This document shows positions 1 through 8,481 of a stretch of 64,000 nt of DNA, piece after piece. The stretch comes from Streptomyces sp. NBC_00440 (GTDB lineage Bacteria > Actinomycetota > Actinomycetes > Streptomycetales > Streptomycetaceae): the NCBI RefSeq assembly GCF_036014215.1, contig NZ_CP107921.1:6941501-7005500 (forward strand), in the 5' to 3' direction. Each line of letters begins with the position of its first letter. The stretch's first letter is position 1. The position numbers and the translations under genes are program-made. The notes beneath the pieces are model-generated. The model saw nothing but the letters and a program-made list of their open reading frames with translations, did no database searches and was not told the DNA's origin.

Positions 1-931
1 CGTGCGCGATGAGGAATGGTGGTGCATCCGTCCGGACGAGGTTCACCGGCGAGGTCGCCGGGTCGCCGTCGAAGTACTCCGCGAGAAAACCGTTGAGCAC
101 GACGGCGGCGGTCACGGAGGTGTCCGCCTCCTCGAACCCGGGCTGGTAGGCCGGCTCATTGGGGGTGAGTGCTGCCTGAGCCGCCATGTGCCCACCCGCG
201 GAGCTCCCCGCCACGAACACGGCCGCCGCAGGCGCCGCGCCGTACTCCGCTGCGTGTTCGCGCGCCCAGGCGATGACCTTCTTCGCGTCGATCAGATGGG
301 CGGGATGCGGGAAGTCGGGGCGCAGCCGGTAATTGGCGCTGATGCAGACCCAGCCCTGGCTGGCGAGCCGGTAGAGCAGGGGCAGCGACTGAGTGTTCTT
401 CCGACCCTGGTCGTAGTGGCCACCATGGAAGTGGATCATTACGGAGCCGCCCTCGGGGCGTGAGCGGTGGTGGTAGACGTCGAGGAGGTTGCGACGGCCT
501 GCGTCCCCGTAGCTGAGGTTGCCCACCCGCTTGACGTCACGGCGGCGGCGAAGGACGGGCCTGAGCAGGATGCGTGCCAGCGGCGGCCGGCGGTGCGTCC
601 CCGTCCCGACGCCGAGCGCGTCGTCCAAGGCGACACGCACCACGGACGCCGCCCGCATTCCGCGCAGGGTGACCACCACAAGCCCGGCAGCCGCGGCCCC
701 TGCCACCCCGACGTTCACCCGGTCGGAGGTCGTGGTGATGTCGCCCTCGGAGAAGGCCAGTGCCGTCGAGGCCACCAACGCGTAGAGAGCGAGGTGCGGG
801 ATCTCGTTGAAGACCAGGCCGAGCCGGTAGCTGAAGTAGAAGAGCGGTTTCGGCCCGCGTATGCGAGCCAGACAGAACACCACGATCAGTACGGCCAACA
901 CCACGGTCACCAGATAGCCCACAGCCACCAC
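1..931 (-). CDS. Membrane-anchored alpha/beta hydrolase (esterase/lipase type), 3' end beyond window
   Basis: The reading frame runs off the left edge, so the C-terminus with the catalytic His is missing. I place the start at a GTG at 931 (a second GTG is at 928), directly before the first membrane helix. Three hydrophobic segments lie in about the first 90 residues. Then comes a hydrolase domain with the oxyanion motif MIHFHGG and the nucleophile elbow GSSAGG, as in hormone-sensitive-lipase-like carboxylesterases. The expected action is hydrolysis of an ester or amide at the membrane; the substrate is not evident. The gene stands alone here, next to transposase debris. Confidence 0.7.
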   Translation of the reverse strand, partial: MVAVGYLVTVVLAVLIVVFCLARIRGPKPLFYFSYRLGLVFNEIPHLALYALVASTALAFSEGDITTTSDRVNVGVAGAAAAGLVVVTLRGMRAASVVRVALDDALGVGTGTHRRPPLARILLRPVLRRRRDVKRVGNLSYGDAGRRNLLDVYHHRSRPEGGSVMIHFHGGHYDQGRKNTQSLPLLYRLASQGWVCISANYRLRPDFPHPAHLIDAKKVIAWAREHAAEYGAAPAAAVFVAGSSAGGHMAAQAALTPNEPAYQPGFEEADTSVTAAVVLNGFLAEYFDGDPATSPVNLVRTDAPPFLIAH

Positions 932-1028
932 ATCACCCCGTTCGACAGTCGACCTGACAATCCCCTTCTGTGGTACCACGGTTGGGATGATGCGGGAGGG
1001 TGAAGTGCTTGCTGCGAAGGTGCACTTG

Positions 1029-1118
1029 AGGTAGCTGCCCGTCCAAGCCGCAGGCGAGGCGCAACGGTGGGGGCAACCGTTCGATCAGCACCCAGAGCTC
1101 ATCGTCCAGGGTCGAGTA
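1029..1118 (-). pseudogene. Remnant of IS5-type transposase N-terminus
   Basis: Read on the minus strand, this stretch gives TLDDELWVLIERLPP, which resembles the opening of IS5-family DDE transposases (pattern L-x-D-x-x-W-x-x-I-x-x-L-x-P). A TGA lies in frame just upstream and the homology fades after about 20 residues, so only a degenerate stump remains. It sits upstream of the esterase gene. The identification rests on a short motif; a translated search of 950-1300 would settle it. Confidence 0.4.
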
Positions 1119-1715
1119 CCCACACCCTCAGGACGGCCAAATCGTCTCACCGGCGACGCCCCACCCGCACACGGCCTCCCACGCGGATCGCACTACACCC
1201 CCTCATCGTCGGACAGGCGTAGTGATCAAGCCAGTTGAGATGATTCAAGGGCATGCGGAGGAAGGCCCTTGGCGTCAGATGATGGCGGCACCCGGGATAC
1301 GCGACCTGAACAGGGCATGGGGTGGGGCGCGTTGAGGTGTCGCGGTGCGGCTTTCTATTGGGTTTACGAGGCCAGTTTCGGTGCCGCCTTTCGATGGTCT
1401 GCCGGTAGTGCATTCGTAGCCACGCGTGCTTTGGATTGGCCGGGGTTCTCAGGGAGTGTTTATTCACCCGGACGGAGCTGGTCCGGTTCAGCGAGGCGTA
1501 CGGAAACTGTGCGTGTCTCCTTGACTTGCTGTAGGTCGGCGGGCTTCTCTTCCGGAAGAAGAAAGGCCGTCTCCCTCTGCCGACGGCGGCCGTTCGCGTC
1601 GGATCCGGCGCGTTCTCCTTCCGTCACGGGACACCACTTCACCTCTGCTCTCGCATTGAGGTGCACACCCGTGCGCGCAGACTCGCCCCATCCCCATCCG
1701 GAACAGGGAGTATTC
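1119..1715. other. Gene-free stretch, locally lower in GC
   Basis: No convincing gene. Composition from about 1180 to 1470 is visibly less GC-rich than the surroundings, which fits transferred DNA next to the transposase stump. The short open frames here lack codon bias and ribosome binding sites. The promoter of the Tat-protein gene at 1716 must lie in the right part. Confidence 0.4.
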
Positions 1716-2048
1716 ATGTCCGAAGAGATCTCAGTATCCGAGCCGGCAGAACCCGGGCAGACGACCCCGCTCTCGCGACGGGGGCTGATGAAGAACACTG
1801 CCGTCGCGGGTGCCGGAGCTGCCTCTGTGCTGGTCCTCGGCGCTGCCGGCAGCGCCGCTGCCGATCAGCCTCAGGGCGGCCCGATCACCGCGCCGTCAGT
1901 GGCGGGCACCGCCGGTCGGGATGACCAGCAGGTGGTGGTGCACCTTCGCAACGCGATGACCGGGGCAGCCGACATCTTCCACGGTGACCAGCACACCGAG
2001 GTAGTCGACCGCGGACTGGCCGAGGCCATCATGCGCAACCTCCGCTGA
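1716..2048 (+). CDS. Small Tat-exported protein of unknown function
   Basis: 110 residues. The ATG at 1716 has an AGGGAG ribosome binding site 5 nt upstream; a longer in-frame extension has no such site. The N-terminus carries a twin-arginine signal, SRRGLMKNTAVAGAGAASVL, ending in an AAA-type cleavage region near residue 48. This predicts export of a folded protein of about 60 residues. The mature part (DDQQVVVHLRNAMTGAADIF) matches no family I know. It lies 77 bp upstream of the DUF4331 gene on the same strand, so the two are probably co-transcribed. I do not assign a function. Confidence 0.65.
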   Translation: MSEEISVSEPAEPGQTTPLSRRGLMKNTAVAGAGAASVLVLGAAGSAAADQPQGGPITAPSVAGTAGRDDQQVVVHLRNAMTGAADIFHGDQHTEVVDRGLAEAIMRNLR

Positions 2049-2125
2049 ACCACAGGTTCCCCGCAACCCAGCTGCGTCCACCGCCCGCGGCGACCCAGGC
2101 CGCACCCAACTCTGCGAGGCATTCG

Positions 2126-3523
2126 ATGTCTTCCCACCGCGAAGCACCCGAGATCTCCAAGGACCCCGTCGCCGACAGCACGGACGTGTATGCGTTCGTC
2201 AGCCCTGATCAGCCCGACAGCGTCACTCTGATCGCCAACTACATTCCGCTCCAGAACCCTGCGGGCGGACCGAACTTCTACGAGTTCGGCGACGACGTCC
2301 TGTACGAGATCCACATCGACAACGATGGCGACGGCTGCCCGGATGTGACCTACCAGTTCCGGTTCACCACCCGCCTGCGCAACCCCGACAGCTTCCTCTA
2401 CAACACCGGGCCGATCCTGAGCCTCGACTCACCCAACTGGAACCGCCACCAGAGCTACACGCTCACCCGCGTCGAACGAGGCGGACGCACCACAGTCCTG
2501 GGCCGCGACCTGAAGTGCCCTCCGTGCAACATCGGCCCGCTCTCCACCCCGCACTACGCCGGACTCGCCGCGAAGGCCGTCCACAGCGCCGGCCGCAGCC
2601 GCAAGGTCTTCGCCGGCCAGCGCGCCGAAGGGTTCTACGTAGACCTCGGTTCCATCTTCGACCTCGGAAACCTGAGGCCGTTCCAGAACCTGCACAACCA
2701 GTTCGGTATGAGCGTCTTCACCCAGCCCGCGGACGGCGTCAACACCACCAAGGAACTCAACGTCCACACGCTGGCCCTGCAGGTCCCGATCACCGAACTG
2801 ACCCGCCGCGGCTGGCGGGGCCGGGACGTCAAGGACCCCAGGGCCACGATCGGTGTGTGGACCACGGCAAGCCGGCGCCAGGCCCGCGTACTGTCGCCGG
2901 GGAAGGCCACCGACCACGAAACGGGTCCGTTCGTCCAGGTCTCCCGCCTCGGCAACCCGCTCTTCAACGAAGTCCTCGTCCCGCTCGGTAAGAAAGACCT
3001 CTGGAACACGCTGCCACCCTCGCAGGACAAGCGCTTCGCGACGTACGTCGCCCACCCCGAGCTGGCCACACTCCTGCCCACCCTCTACCCCGGCGTCTTT
3101 CCGAAGCTGGCCGCCCTCAACGCCTCGGGCAAAGCGCGCGCCGACCTCCTCGCGATCTTGCTGACCGGCATCCCCGACGGAGTCGTTCCAGGCTTCCAGA
3201 ACCACACCGGGGACACACAGGCCGACATGCTCCGCCTCAATGTCGCGGTGCCGCCCACAACCAAGCCCGACATCCTGGGCCTCATCGCAGGTGACGCGGC
3301 CGGATTCCCCAACGGCCGACGCGTGTTCGACGACGTCGTCACTGTCGAACTTCGCGCACTCGCCGGAGTCACCGTCCCGCTCGTCGACAAGACCTACACC
3401 CCTGACCCCGCAGCAGGACAGGTCACCGACGGGTTGACACCCGACGACGTGAAGAACCCCTACCTCAACAAGTTCCCCTACCTCGGCGTCCCCTACGACG
3501 GATACCACCACCCCTCCGCCTGA
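2126..3523 (+). CDS. DUF4331 family protein
   Basis: 465 residues, opening with MSSHREAPEISKDPVADSTD, the hallmark start of DUF4331 proteins. An acidic stretch, IDNDGDGCPDVTY at about residues 71-83, looks like a calcium-binding loop. Function is unproven; family members are often extracytoplasmic or linked to ECF sigma systems. No signal peptide is visible. A GAGG precedes the ATG by 7 nt. It sits between the small Tat protein and the gene at 3623, and these three probably form one unit. The antisense open frame is a GC artefact. Confidence 0.85.
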   Translation: MSSHREAPEISKDPVADSTDVYAFVSPDQPDSVTLIANYIPLQNPAGGPNFYEFGDDVLYEIHIDNDGDGCPDVTYQFRFTTRLRNPDSFLYNTGPILSLDSPNWNRHQSYTLTRVERGGRTTVLGRDLKCPPCNIGPLSTPHYAGLAAKAVHSAGRSRKVFAGQRAEGFYVDLGSIFDLGNLRPFQNLHNQFGMSVFTQPADGVNTTKELNVHTLALQVPITELTRRGWRGRDVKDPRATIGVWTTASRRQARVLSPGKATDHETGPFVQVSRLGNPLFNEVLVPLGKKDLWNTLPPSQDKRFATYVAHPELATLLPTLYPGVFPKLAALNASGKARADLLAILLTGIPDGVVPGFQNHTGDTQADMLRLNVAVPPTTKPDILGLIAGDAAGFPNGRRVFDDVVTVELRALAGVTVPLVDKTYTPDPAAGQVTDGLTPDDVKNPYLNKFPYLGVPYDGYHHPSA

Positions 3524-3622
3524 CCCCCGCCCGCACGTCACCCGGACGAACAGCTGGTGCCGCCACCACTCCTGCCGCGGCGCGCGGCGCCAGCTGTCCC
3601 CACGACCCGCACGGAGTCAGCC

Positions 3623-3949
3623 ATGACAGACGTCCACACCCACGCGCCCCTGCCCGCACCGTCCACCGAGGGCAGCGTCGTCCTCGACATCGGAGCCGAC
3701 ACCGGCGCCGTAATCATCCACACTCGCGCCGAACACGACGGTCTGGAAATCGAAGTCAGCCCCACGGATGAGCCGGACCGCCGCACCCACGCTGCCGTCC
3801 GGCCCCGTCACCTCGCAGACCGCACCATCCACTGCCTGGTCATCTCCCCGCTCACCGCTGGCGAATACACCGTGTGGCTCGACGCGACCACACCACACGG
3901 CACCCTCACCGTGACCGGAGGAAGCGTCACCGAATACCACTGGTCGTGA
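3623..3949 (+). CDS. Conserved small protein downstream of DUF4331, function unknown
   Basis: 108 residues from the ATG at 3623, 99 bp after the DUF4331 gene. The sequence is soluble and rich in beta-type patterns (VVLDIGADTGAVIIHT, GEYTVWLD, GTLTVTGGSVTEYHW), suggesting a small beta-sandwich or barrel. I see no catalytic motif, membrane segment or signal peptide. As I recall, proteins of this type accompany DUF4331 genes in other Streptomyces, which would suggest a shared but unknown role; this link is inference from position. Confidence 0.6.
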   Translation: MTDVHTHAPLPAPSTEGSVVLDIGADTGAVIIHTRAEHDGLEIEVSPTDEPDRRTHAAVRPRHLADRTIHCLVISPLTAGEYTVWLDATTPHGTLTVTGGSVTEYHWS

Positions 3950-3980
3950 AGTCACCACCGGTACAGGGATGCTCCGTGCA

Positions 3981-4237
3981 GATGTCCTGGCCGGGAAGGC
4001 GCCGAAGCGGGCCTGGCAGAAGCTGCATGCAGAGGCTGGCGCCAAGGGACCGCTTCTACGACTGGGCGGTCATCGAACTGGCCGCCCCTCGCCATGCTCA
4101 CCCACACCTTCCTCACCGTCGTCCGTGCCGAAGGCCACACCCGCGCCCCGGTGTCGACTGCCCTGGCCCCGCTGTCCCGCAACGAGATCCAGCAAGCGGC
4201 GCAGCGCGCCCACGATGCCCCTTCACCACTTCGGTGA
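3981..4237 (+). pseudogene. Degenerate IS701-type transposase, C-terminal pieces
   Basis: Three fragments in three different frames match the end of IS701-like transposases: DVLAGKAPKRAWQKLHAEAG (3981-4049), DRFYDWAVIELA (4048-4083), and a C-terminal piece beginning MLTHTFLTVVRAEGHTR and containing APLSRNEIQQ (4094-4237, ending in TGA). Two frameshifts and a missing middle section between RFYDWAVIELA and MLTHTFL show it is dead. It lies between the DUF4331 unit and a small membrane-protein gene and marks old insertion activity. Confidence 0.6.
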
Positions 4238-4365
4238 TTTCGGGGGCGGAGCCCAGCCCTCCAGCCGCGCCGCTCGACGGAGGTGAAGGCGACGCGGGCC
4301 AACCGCACCCGGACGACCTCGATACAACGCGGGTAAGAACGCCGGCACGTGCGCTCCCCTGGGGG

Positions 4366-4581
4366 CTATCGGGCCGAATCGTTTGAGGCGGGGTCGACGC
4401 CGCCGGGCGGCGGGGTGTCGGGGTGGTCGGGCAGCTGTTCGGGGCCGGCGGGGGAGTGAAGCAGGATGGTCAGGACGGCCAGGGCGCGCTGGCGGAGGGC
4501 GGCTGGTCCGACGATGGCGAGTGCGGCGATGGTGGTGACGGCGCATGCGGGGACCGCGGCGACGATGAGAGTGATGTTCAT
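4366..4581 (-). CDS. Small membrane protein, function unknown
   Basis: 71 residues. The first about 40 are hydrophobic (MNITLIVAAVPACAVTTIAA then an ALAVLTILL segment), giving one or two membrane helices, followed by a short polar Pro-rich tail. It is transcribed divergently from the ECF sigma factor gene 92 bp away. The hydrophobic pattern and Streptomyces-like third-position GC support a real gene, but I recognise no family. It could be a membrane partner of the sigma factor, which is only a guess from position. Confidence 0.45.
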   Translation of the reverse strand: MNITLIVAAVPACAVTTIAALAIVGPAALRQRALAVLTILLHSPAGPEQLPDHPDTPPPGGVDPASNDSAR

Positions 4582-4637
4582 GCCGTCTGAGACCCGGGGC
4601 AGCGTCTCCTCTTACAGCCTTGCGAAGATTTTTTTGT

Positions 4638-4661
4638 GAACCGGCGTAAGAGGCAGGCGTC
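4638..4661 (+). promoter_or_regulatory. Candidate ECF-type promoter of the sigma factor gene
   Basis: GAAC at 4638-4641 and CGTC at 4658-4661 are separated by 16 bp, the layout of many ECF sigma promoters. The start codon follows 12 nt later, so the transcript leader would be very short. This suggests autoregulation by the sigma factor at 4674. It is based on pattern only. Confidence 0.35.
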
Positions 4662-4673
4662 CGCGCGGTCTCT

Positions 4674-5585
4674 GTGTATGTGACGACCTACGAAGACCCG
4701 CCCTCCCATACGGTGGAACACCTCGACGACACGGCCCTCATCGCCCGGGCCCGTGACGGGGACGAGGACGCCTACGCCTGCTTCTACCTCCGGCACGTCG
4801 ACCTGCTGCGTGCCTACGCGGCACGGCGGGCCCCGGATCCGGGCCAGGCCGAGGATCTGGCGGCCGAGTGCTTCGCGCGCACCCTCGCGGCGCTGCGCAA
4901 GGGAAAGGGACCTCGCGAGTATCCGAAGGCGTACCTGTTCACCGTGCTGCACAACCTTCTGCGTGATGGCCACGCGCAGGATCTCCCCCTGGTCTTCGAC
5001 AGCGGCATCAGCGCAGCCGTTGTGCCGGTCAACGTGTGGGGAGAGGAGCAGAGCCGTGTCGAGGACGTCCTGATCGCGCGTGAGACGCTCAACCGGCTTC
5101 CCGAACACGTCCAGCAGATCCTGGCACTGACGGTGATGCACGACCTCCCGGCTTCACAGGTCGCACCCATGCTGGGACTGACACCCAACGCGACTTCTGT
5201 CGCTGCGCACCGGGCCCGGGAGGCTCTCTCCCACGCCTACCTGACGGCGGTGATGACGTATTCGACGTGCGGTGAGGACGAGGTGAGGCTCGCGGCGTAC
5301 ACCCGGGGAAGCCTGGGCAGGCGCGAGGCACGCAAGGTCGCCGACCACATCGCCACCTGCAAGAAATGCGCGGCAGCGCAGGGCGAGATGACCCACGTCA
5401 ACCGCCAGCTGACGTCTCTTCAGCCCGTGGTGCTGCTTGACGGCGTCAGCTGGCCGGCGGTCTTCGACGATGTTCTGGGCTACCGGGACCTCACACCCGC
5501 CGCCCGGCCCGCCCCGGCTACGGCGCGTAGGCCAGGCAAGGGATTCCTCTCCCGGATCCGGTCGTGGAAGGTCAGGCCCCGCTGA
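4674..5585 (+). CDS. ECF RNA polymerase sigma factor with C-terminal zinc-finger motif
   Basis: 303 residues. Region 2 spans about residues 25-95 (ARDGDEDAYACFYLRHVDLL, AEDLAAECFART) and region 4 about 125-185 (LNRLPEHVQQILALTVMHDL, a helix-turn-helix). About 100 extra residues follow and include HIATCKKC, an H-x3-C-x2-C motif as in zinc-binding anti-sigma domains, so regulator and sigma may be joined in one chain. The start is GTG 4674; GTG 4680 is an in-frame alternative. It directs polymerase to a small stress-type regulon. It is divergent from a small membrane protein and downstream of a possible self-recognised promoter. Confidence 0.8.
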   Translation: MYVTTYEDPPSHTVEHLDDTALIARARDGDEDAYACFYLRHVDLLRAYAARRAPDPGQAEDLAAECFARTLAALRKGKGPREYPKAYLFTVLHNLLRDGHAQDLPLVFDSGISAAVVPVNVWGEEQSRVEDVLIARETLNRLPEHVQQILALTVMHDLPASQVAPMLGLTPNATSVAAHRAREALSHAYLTAVMTYSTCGEDEVRLAAYTRGSLGRREARKVADHIATCKKCAAAQGEMTHVNRQLTSLQPVVLLDGVSWPAVFDDVLGYRDLTPAARPAPATARRPGKGFLSRIRSWKVRPR

Positions 5586-5835
5586 CCTGAAGGGAAACCG
5601 GTCGTGACCACCGTCCCGCACGACCATCCACGGGTCTTGACCATTGCTCGCAACCGCCCGGTGCCCGTCGCCGGCGGCACACCGGCTCCTCGCGCCAATA
5701 GGCGCCCTGGGCATCGCGCGACTTGAAGAGTGCCTGAAACGCGGTATCCAAGCGGCTTGTCCCTATGAATGTGGCTCAGCATCTTACGATTCCGCGTCGG
5801 GCTCGAAGGGAGGAGCGGAGGACCAAGGCGGACTG

Positions 5836-6484
5836 AAACCTTGGGACGTCGCGGAGGTCCATGTGTTCGTGCAGGGAATCAGAGCGGACAGGCTCTGCGC
5901 ACCGCTCCTGCTTTCCCTCATGGGTCTCCGCCCGGCAGAAGTCTGCGGACTCCGTTGGGGGATGTCGACTTGGAATCCGGAACCATCGGCATCGCCAATA
6001 CCCGCACGATGATGGGGAATGAGACGGTGGTGGGGAAAATACTAAGTCGATGGCCGGATAGCGCGAGCTTCCCTTGCCAGTTCCGGTCCGGGACGAGCTC
6101 CGGTCGTTCAAGTCTCTCCAGGCCAAGGAAAAGCTGGTCCTCGGACCTGGCTACCTTGACTCCGGCTACGTCCTGGTGGACGAGATGGGGGAGGCTCGGA
6201 ACATCAAGCAACTCCGCCGGCGAGCATACGGGATCATGGCGCTTCTGGGGCTACGCCAAGTGCGCCTGTACGACGCCCGGGCGTCCTGTTTCACATACCT
6301 CGCCGACATGGGTGTTCCGGACCACGTGTTGGCTCGGTGGGCGGGAGACACGAACGTCCGGACCACCAAGAGGCGCTACGTCACGCCGGGTGTGAAGGGT
6401 CTTCGTGGAGCTGCCACAGTGTGGGGCGGACTGCATGGGTCCGGAGACGACATACCGGGCGTCGTGAGAGATTGTGAGATATGA
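5836..6484 (+). pseudogene. Broken tyrosine recombinase (phage/ICE-type integrase), catalytic domain only
   Basis: Pieces of one catalytic domain lie in three frames. 5836-5961 gives LLSLMGLRPAEVCGLRWG with the first catalytic Arg. About 5962-6045 gives GDVDLESGTIGIANTRTMMG in a second frame. 6062-6484 gives the C-terminal part in a third frame, with LYDARASCFTYLADMGVPDH and RWAGDTNVRTTKRRYV. An in-frame TAG replaces a codon just before RELPLPVPV near 6055. The usual His of AGHTN is Asp (AGDTN). The N-terminal core-binding domain is absent. It is a relic of an integrated element; I found no tRNA or att repeat beside it. Confidence 0.75.
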
Positions 6485-6497
6485 GAGCGTGAGCCGG

Positions 6498-7799
6498 ATG
6501 AGCGAGACGACGCAGCAGACCCTCCAGTACCGCTTTGACGGGCCAGAAGGCGCCCCGGTCCTGGTCCTGGGTCCCTCACTGGGTACCACATGGCACATGT
6601 GGGACCGGCAGACGCCCGAGCTGTCCAGGACCTGGCGTGTCCTGCGCTTCGACCTGCCCGGCCACGGCGGCGCCCCCGCCCACCCCGTCCCCTCGGTCGC
6701 CGGGATCGCCGAGCGGCTCCTCGCCACGCTCGACGAGCTCGGCGTGCAGCGCTTCGGTTACGCGGGGTGCTCCATCGGCGGCGCGATCGGCATGGAGCTG
6801 GCCCTGCGCCACCCGGAGCGGGTCGCCTCGCTGGCGCTGGTCGCCGCTTCGCCCCGGTTCGGTACGGCGGACGAGTTCCGCCAGCGCGGAGTGATCGTCC
6901 GCACCAACGGGCTCGACCCGATGGCGCGCAGCGCCCCCGAGCGGTGGTTCACGCACGGCTTCGCGACGGCGCAGCCGGCCATCGTGGAGTGGGCCGTGCA
7001 GATGGTCCGCACCACCGACCCCGGGTGCTACATCGCGGCCTGCGAGGCTCTGGCGGCCTTCGACATCCGCACCGAACTGGGCCGGATCGGCGTGCCGACC
7101 CTCGTCGTCGTCGGCGCCGAGGACCGGGTGACCGGACCCGGGGACGCCCGCACCCTGGTGGCGGGCATACCGGACGCCCGGCTCGCGATGGTCCCGGCCG
7201 CCTCCCATCTGGCACCGGTCGAGCAGCCCGCGGCCGTAACCGATCTGCTGGTACGGCACTTCTCCACCGCGTGGCAGGACAACGCCTCGTCGACCACCTC
7301 GACCACCTCGCCGTCGATTCCGGTGCCGCCGCACGTGCCGGGCCTCTCGGTCCCGGTGGCTCCCATCGCCGAGATCGCCCCCGCGGCGCCCCAGCCGGAC
7401 GCCGTCCCCGCCGGGCGCCCCGACCCGTACGACGCGGGCATCAAGGTACGCCGGGAGGTGCTGGGCGACGCCCATGTGGACCGGGTGGAGGCCGCGGCCG
7501 ACGCGTTCACCGGGGACTTCCAGGAGCTGATCACCCGGTACGCCTGGGGGGAGGTCTGGACCCGGGGCGGGCTCGACCGCCGCACTCGCAGCGTGGTGAC
7601 CCTGACGGCGCTGGTCGCCGGCGGGCATCCGCAGGAGCTGGCCTCCCATGTCCGTGCGGCCCTGCGCAACGGACTCACCCCCACGGAGATCAAGGAAGTG
7701 CTGCTCCAGACGGCGGTCTACTGCGGTGTTCCCGCGGCGAATTCCGCCTTCGAGGTGGCCAGGGCTGTGATCCAGCAGGAGACCACCCCCGAGGCGTAG
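6498..7799 (+). CDS. pcaL: PcaL: 3-oxoadipate enol-lactonase fused to 4-carboxymuconolactone decarboxylase
   Basis: 433 residues from ATG 6498. Residues about 5-260 are an alpha/beta hydrolase (PcaD) with nucleophile motif GCSIGG and a C-terminal catalytic His in AASHLAPVEQ. A Pro/Ala/Thr-rich linker covers about 262-310. Residues about 315-430 form the PcaC decarboxylase domain (GLDRRTRSVVTLTALVAGGH, ALRNGLTPTEIKEVLLQTAV). Together they convert 4-carboxymuconolactone to 3-oxoadipate in protocatechuate breakdown. The other pca genes are not in the window, so this copy is separated from its usual operon. The broken integrase ends 13 bp upstream. Confidence 0.92.
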   Translation: MSETTQQTLQYRFDGPEGAPVLVLGPSLGTTWHMWDRQTPELSRTWRVLRFDLPGHGGAPAHPVPSVAGIAERLLATLDELGVQRFGYAGCSIGGAIGMELALRHPERVASLALVAASPRFGTADEFRQRGVIVRTNGLDPMARSAPERWFTHGFATAQPAIVEWAVQMVRTTDPGCYIAACEALAAFDIRTELGRIGVPTLVVVGAEDRVTGPGDARTLVAGIPDARLAMVPAASHLAPVEQPAAVTDLLVRHFSTAWQDNASSTTSTTSPSIPVPPHVPGLSVPVAPIAEIAPAAPQPDAVPAGRPDPYDAGIKVRREVLGDAHVDRVEAAADAFTGDFQELITRYAWGEVWTRGGLDRRTRSVVTLTALVAGGHPQELASHVRAALRNGLTPTEIKEVLLQTAVYCGVPAANSAFEVARAVIQQETTPEA

Positions 7800-7812
7800 C
7801 AGGATGGTGGGT

Positions 7813-8451
7813 ATGACGATCAAACTGACGAAGAAGACCCACGCCTGTGTCCGGCTGGAGAAGGACGGGCGGACGCTCGTCATCGATCCCGGCGGGTTCA
7901 GCGAGGAGGACGCGGCGCTGGGCGCCGACGCCATCCTCGTGACGCACGAGCACCCCGACCACTTCGACGAGAACCGGCTGCGCGCCGGGATGGAGGCGAA
8001 CCCGGCCGCCGAGATCTGGACCCTGCGCAGCGTCGCCGAGCAGCTCTCCGCGGCGTTCCCCGGCCGGGTCCACACCGTCGGCCACGGCGACACCTTCGAG
8101 GCCGCCGGGTTCGGCGTCCAGGTGCACGGCGAACTGCACGCGGTGATCCACCCGGATCTGCCGCGGATCACCAACGTCGGTTACCTGGTGGACGGTTCGG
8201 TCTTCCATCCGGGCGACGCCTTCACCGTTCCCGACCAGCCGGTCGAGACGCTGATGCTTCCGGTGCACGCCCCGTGGAACAAGATCTCCGAGGTGATCGA
8301 CTACGTGCGCGAGGTGCGGCCGCAGCGCGCCATCGACATCCATGACGTGCTGCTCAAGGATCTGGCGCGCGGTGTGTACGACACACACATCGGCAACCTC
8401 GGCGGCGCCGGCCACACCCGTCTGATGCCGGGCGACGCCACGGACCTGTGA
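7813..8451 (+). CDS. MBL-fold metal-dependent hydrolase
   Basis: 212 residues. The motif THEHPDHFDE (H-x-H-x-D-H) provides the metal site of the metallo-beta-lactamase fold, and later H/D positions (HPGDAF, LPVHAPW) complete it. The family resembles UlaG-like L-ascorbate-6-phosphate lactonases and other small hydrolases; the substrate is unknown. I prefer ATG 7813 over ATG 7804 because the upstream AGCAGG is too close to 7804. It follows pcaL by 13 bp and precedes xth by 30 bp, so the three may be co-transcribed. Confidence 0.8.
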   Translation: MTIKLTKKTHACVRLEKDGRTLVIDPGGFSEEDAALGADAILVTHEHPDHFDENRLRAGMEANPAAEIWTLRSVAEQLSAAFPGRVHTVGHGDTFEAAGFGVQVHGELHAVIHPDLPRITNVGYLVDGSVFHPGDAFTVPDQPVETLMLPVHAPWNKISEVIDYVREVRPQRAIDIHDVLLKDLARGVYDTHIGNLGGAGHTRLMPGDATDL

Positions 8452-8481
8452 CTGTCGGTGCCACCGGCTAGGTTTGGTCCC

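Noticed and set aside
1147..1467. 106-codon minus-strand frame with lower GC
   Set aside because: Arg/His/Pro-rich, no ribosome binding site, no recognisable domain; more likely degraded insertion DNA.
5586..5835. tRNA or att site beside the integrase remnant
   Set aside because: No cloverleaf, T-loop consensus or flanking direct repeat that I could find.
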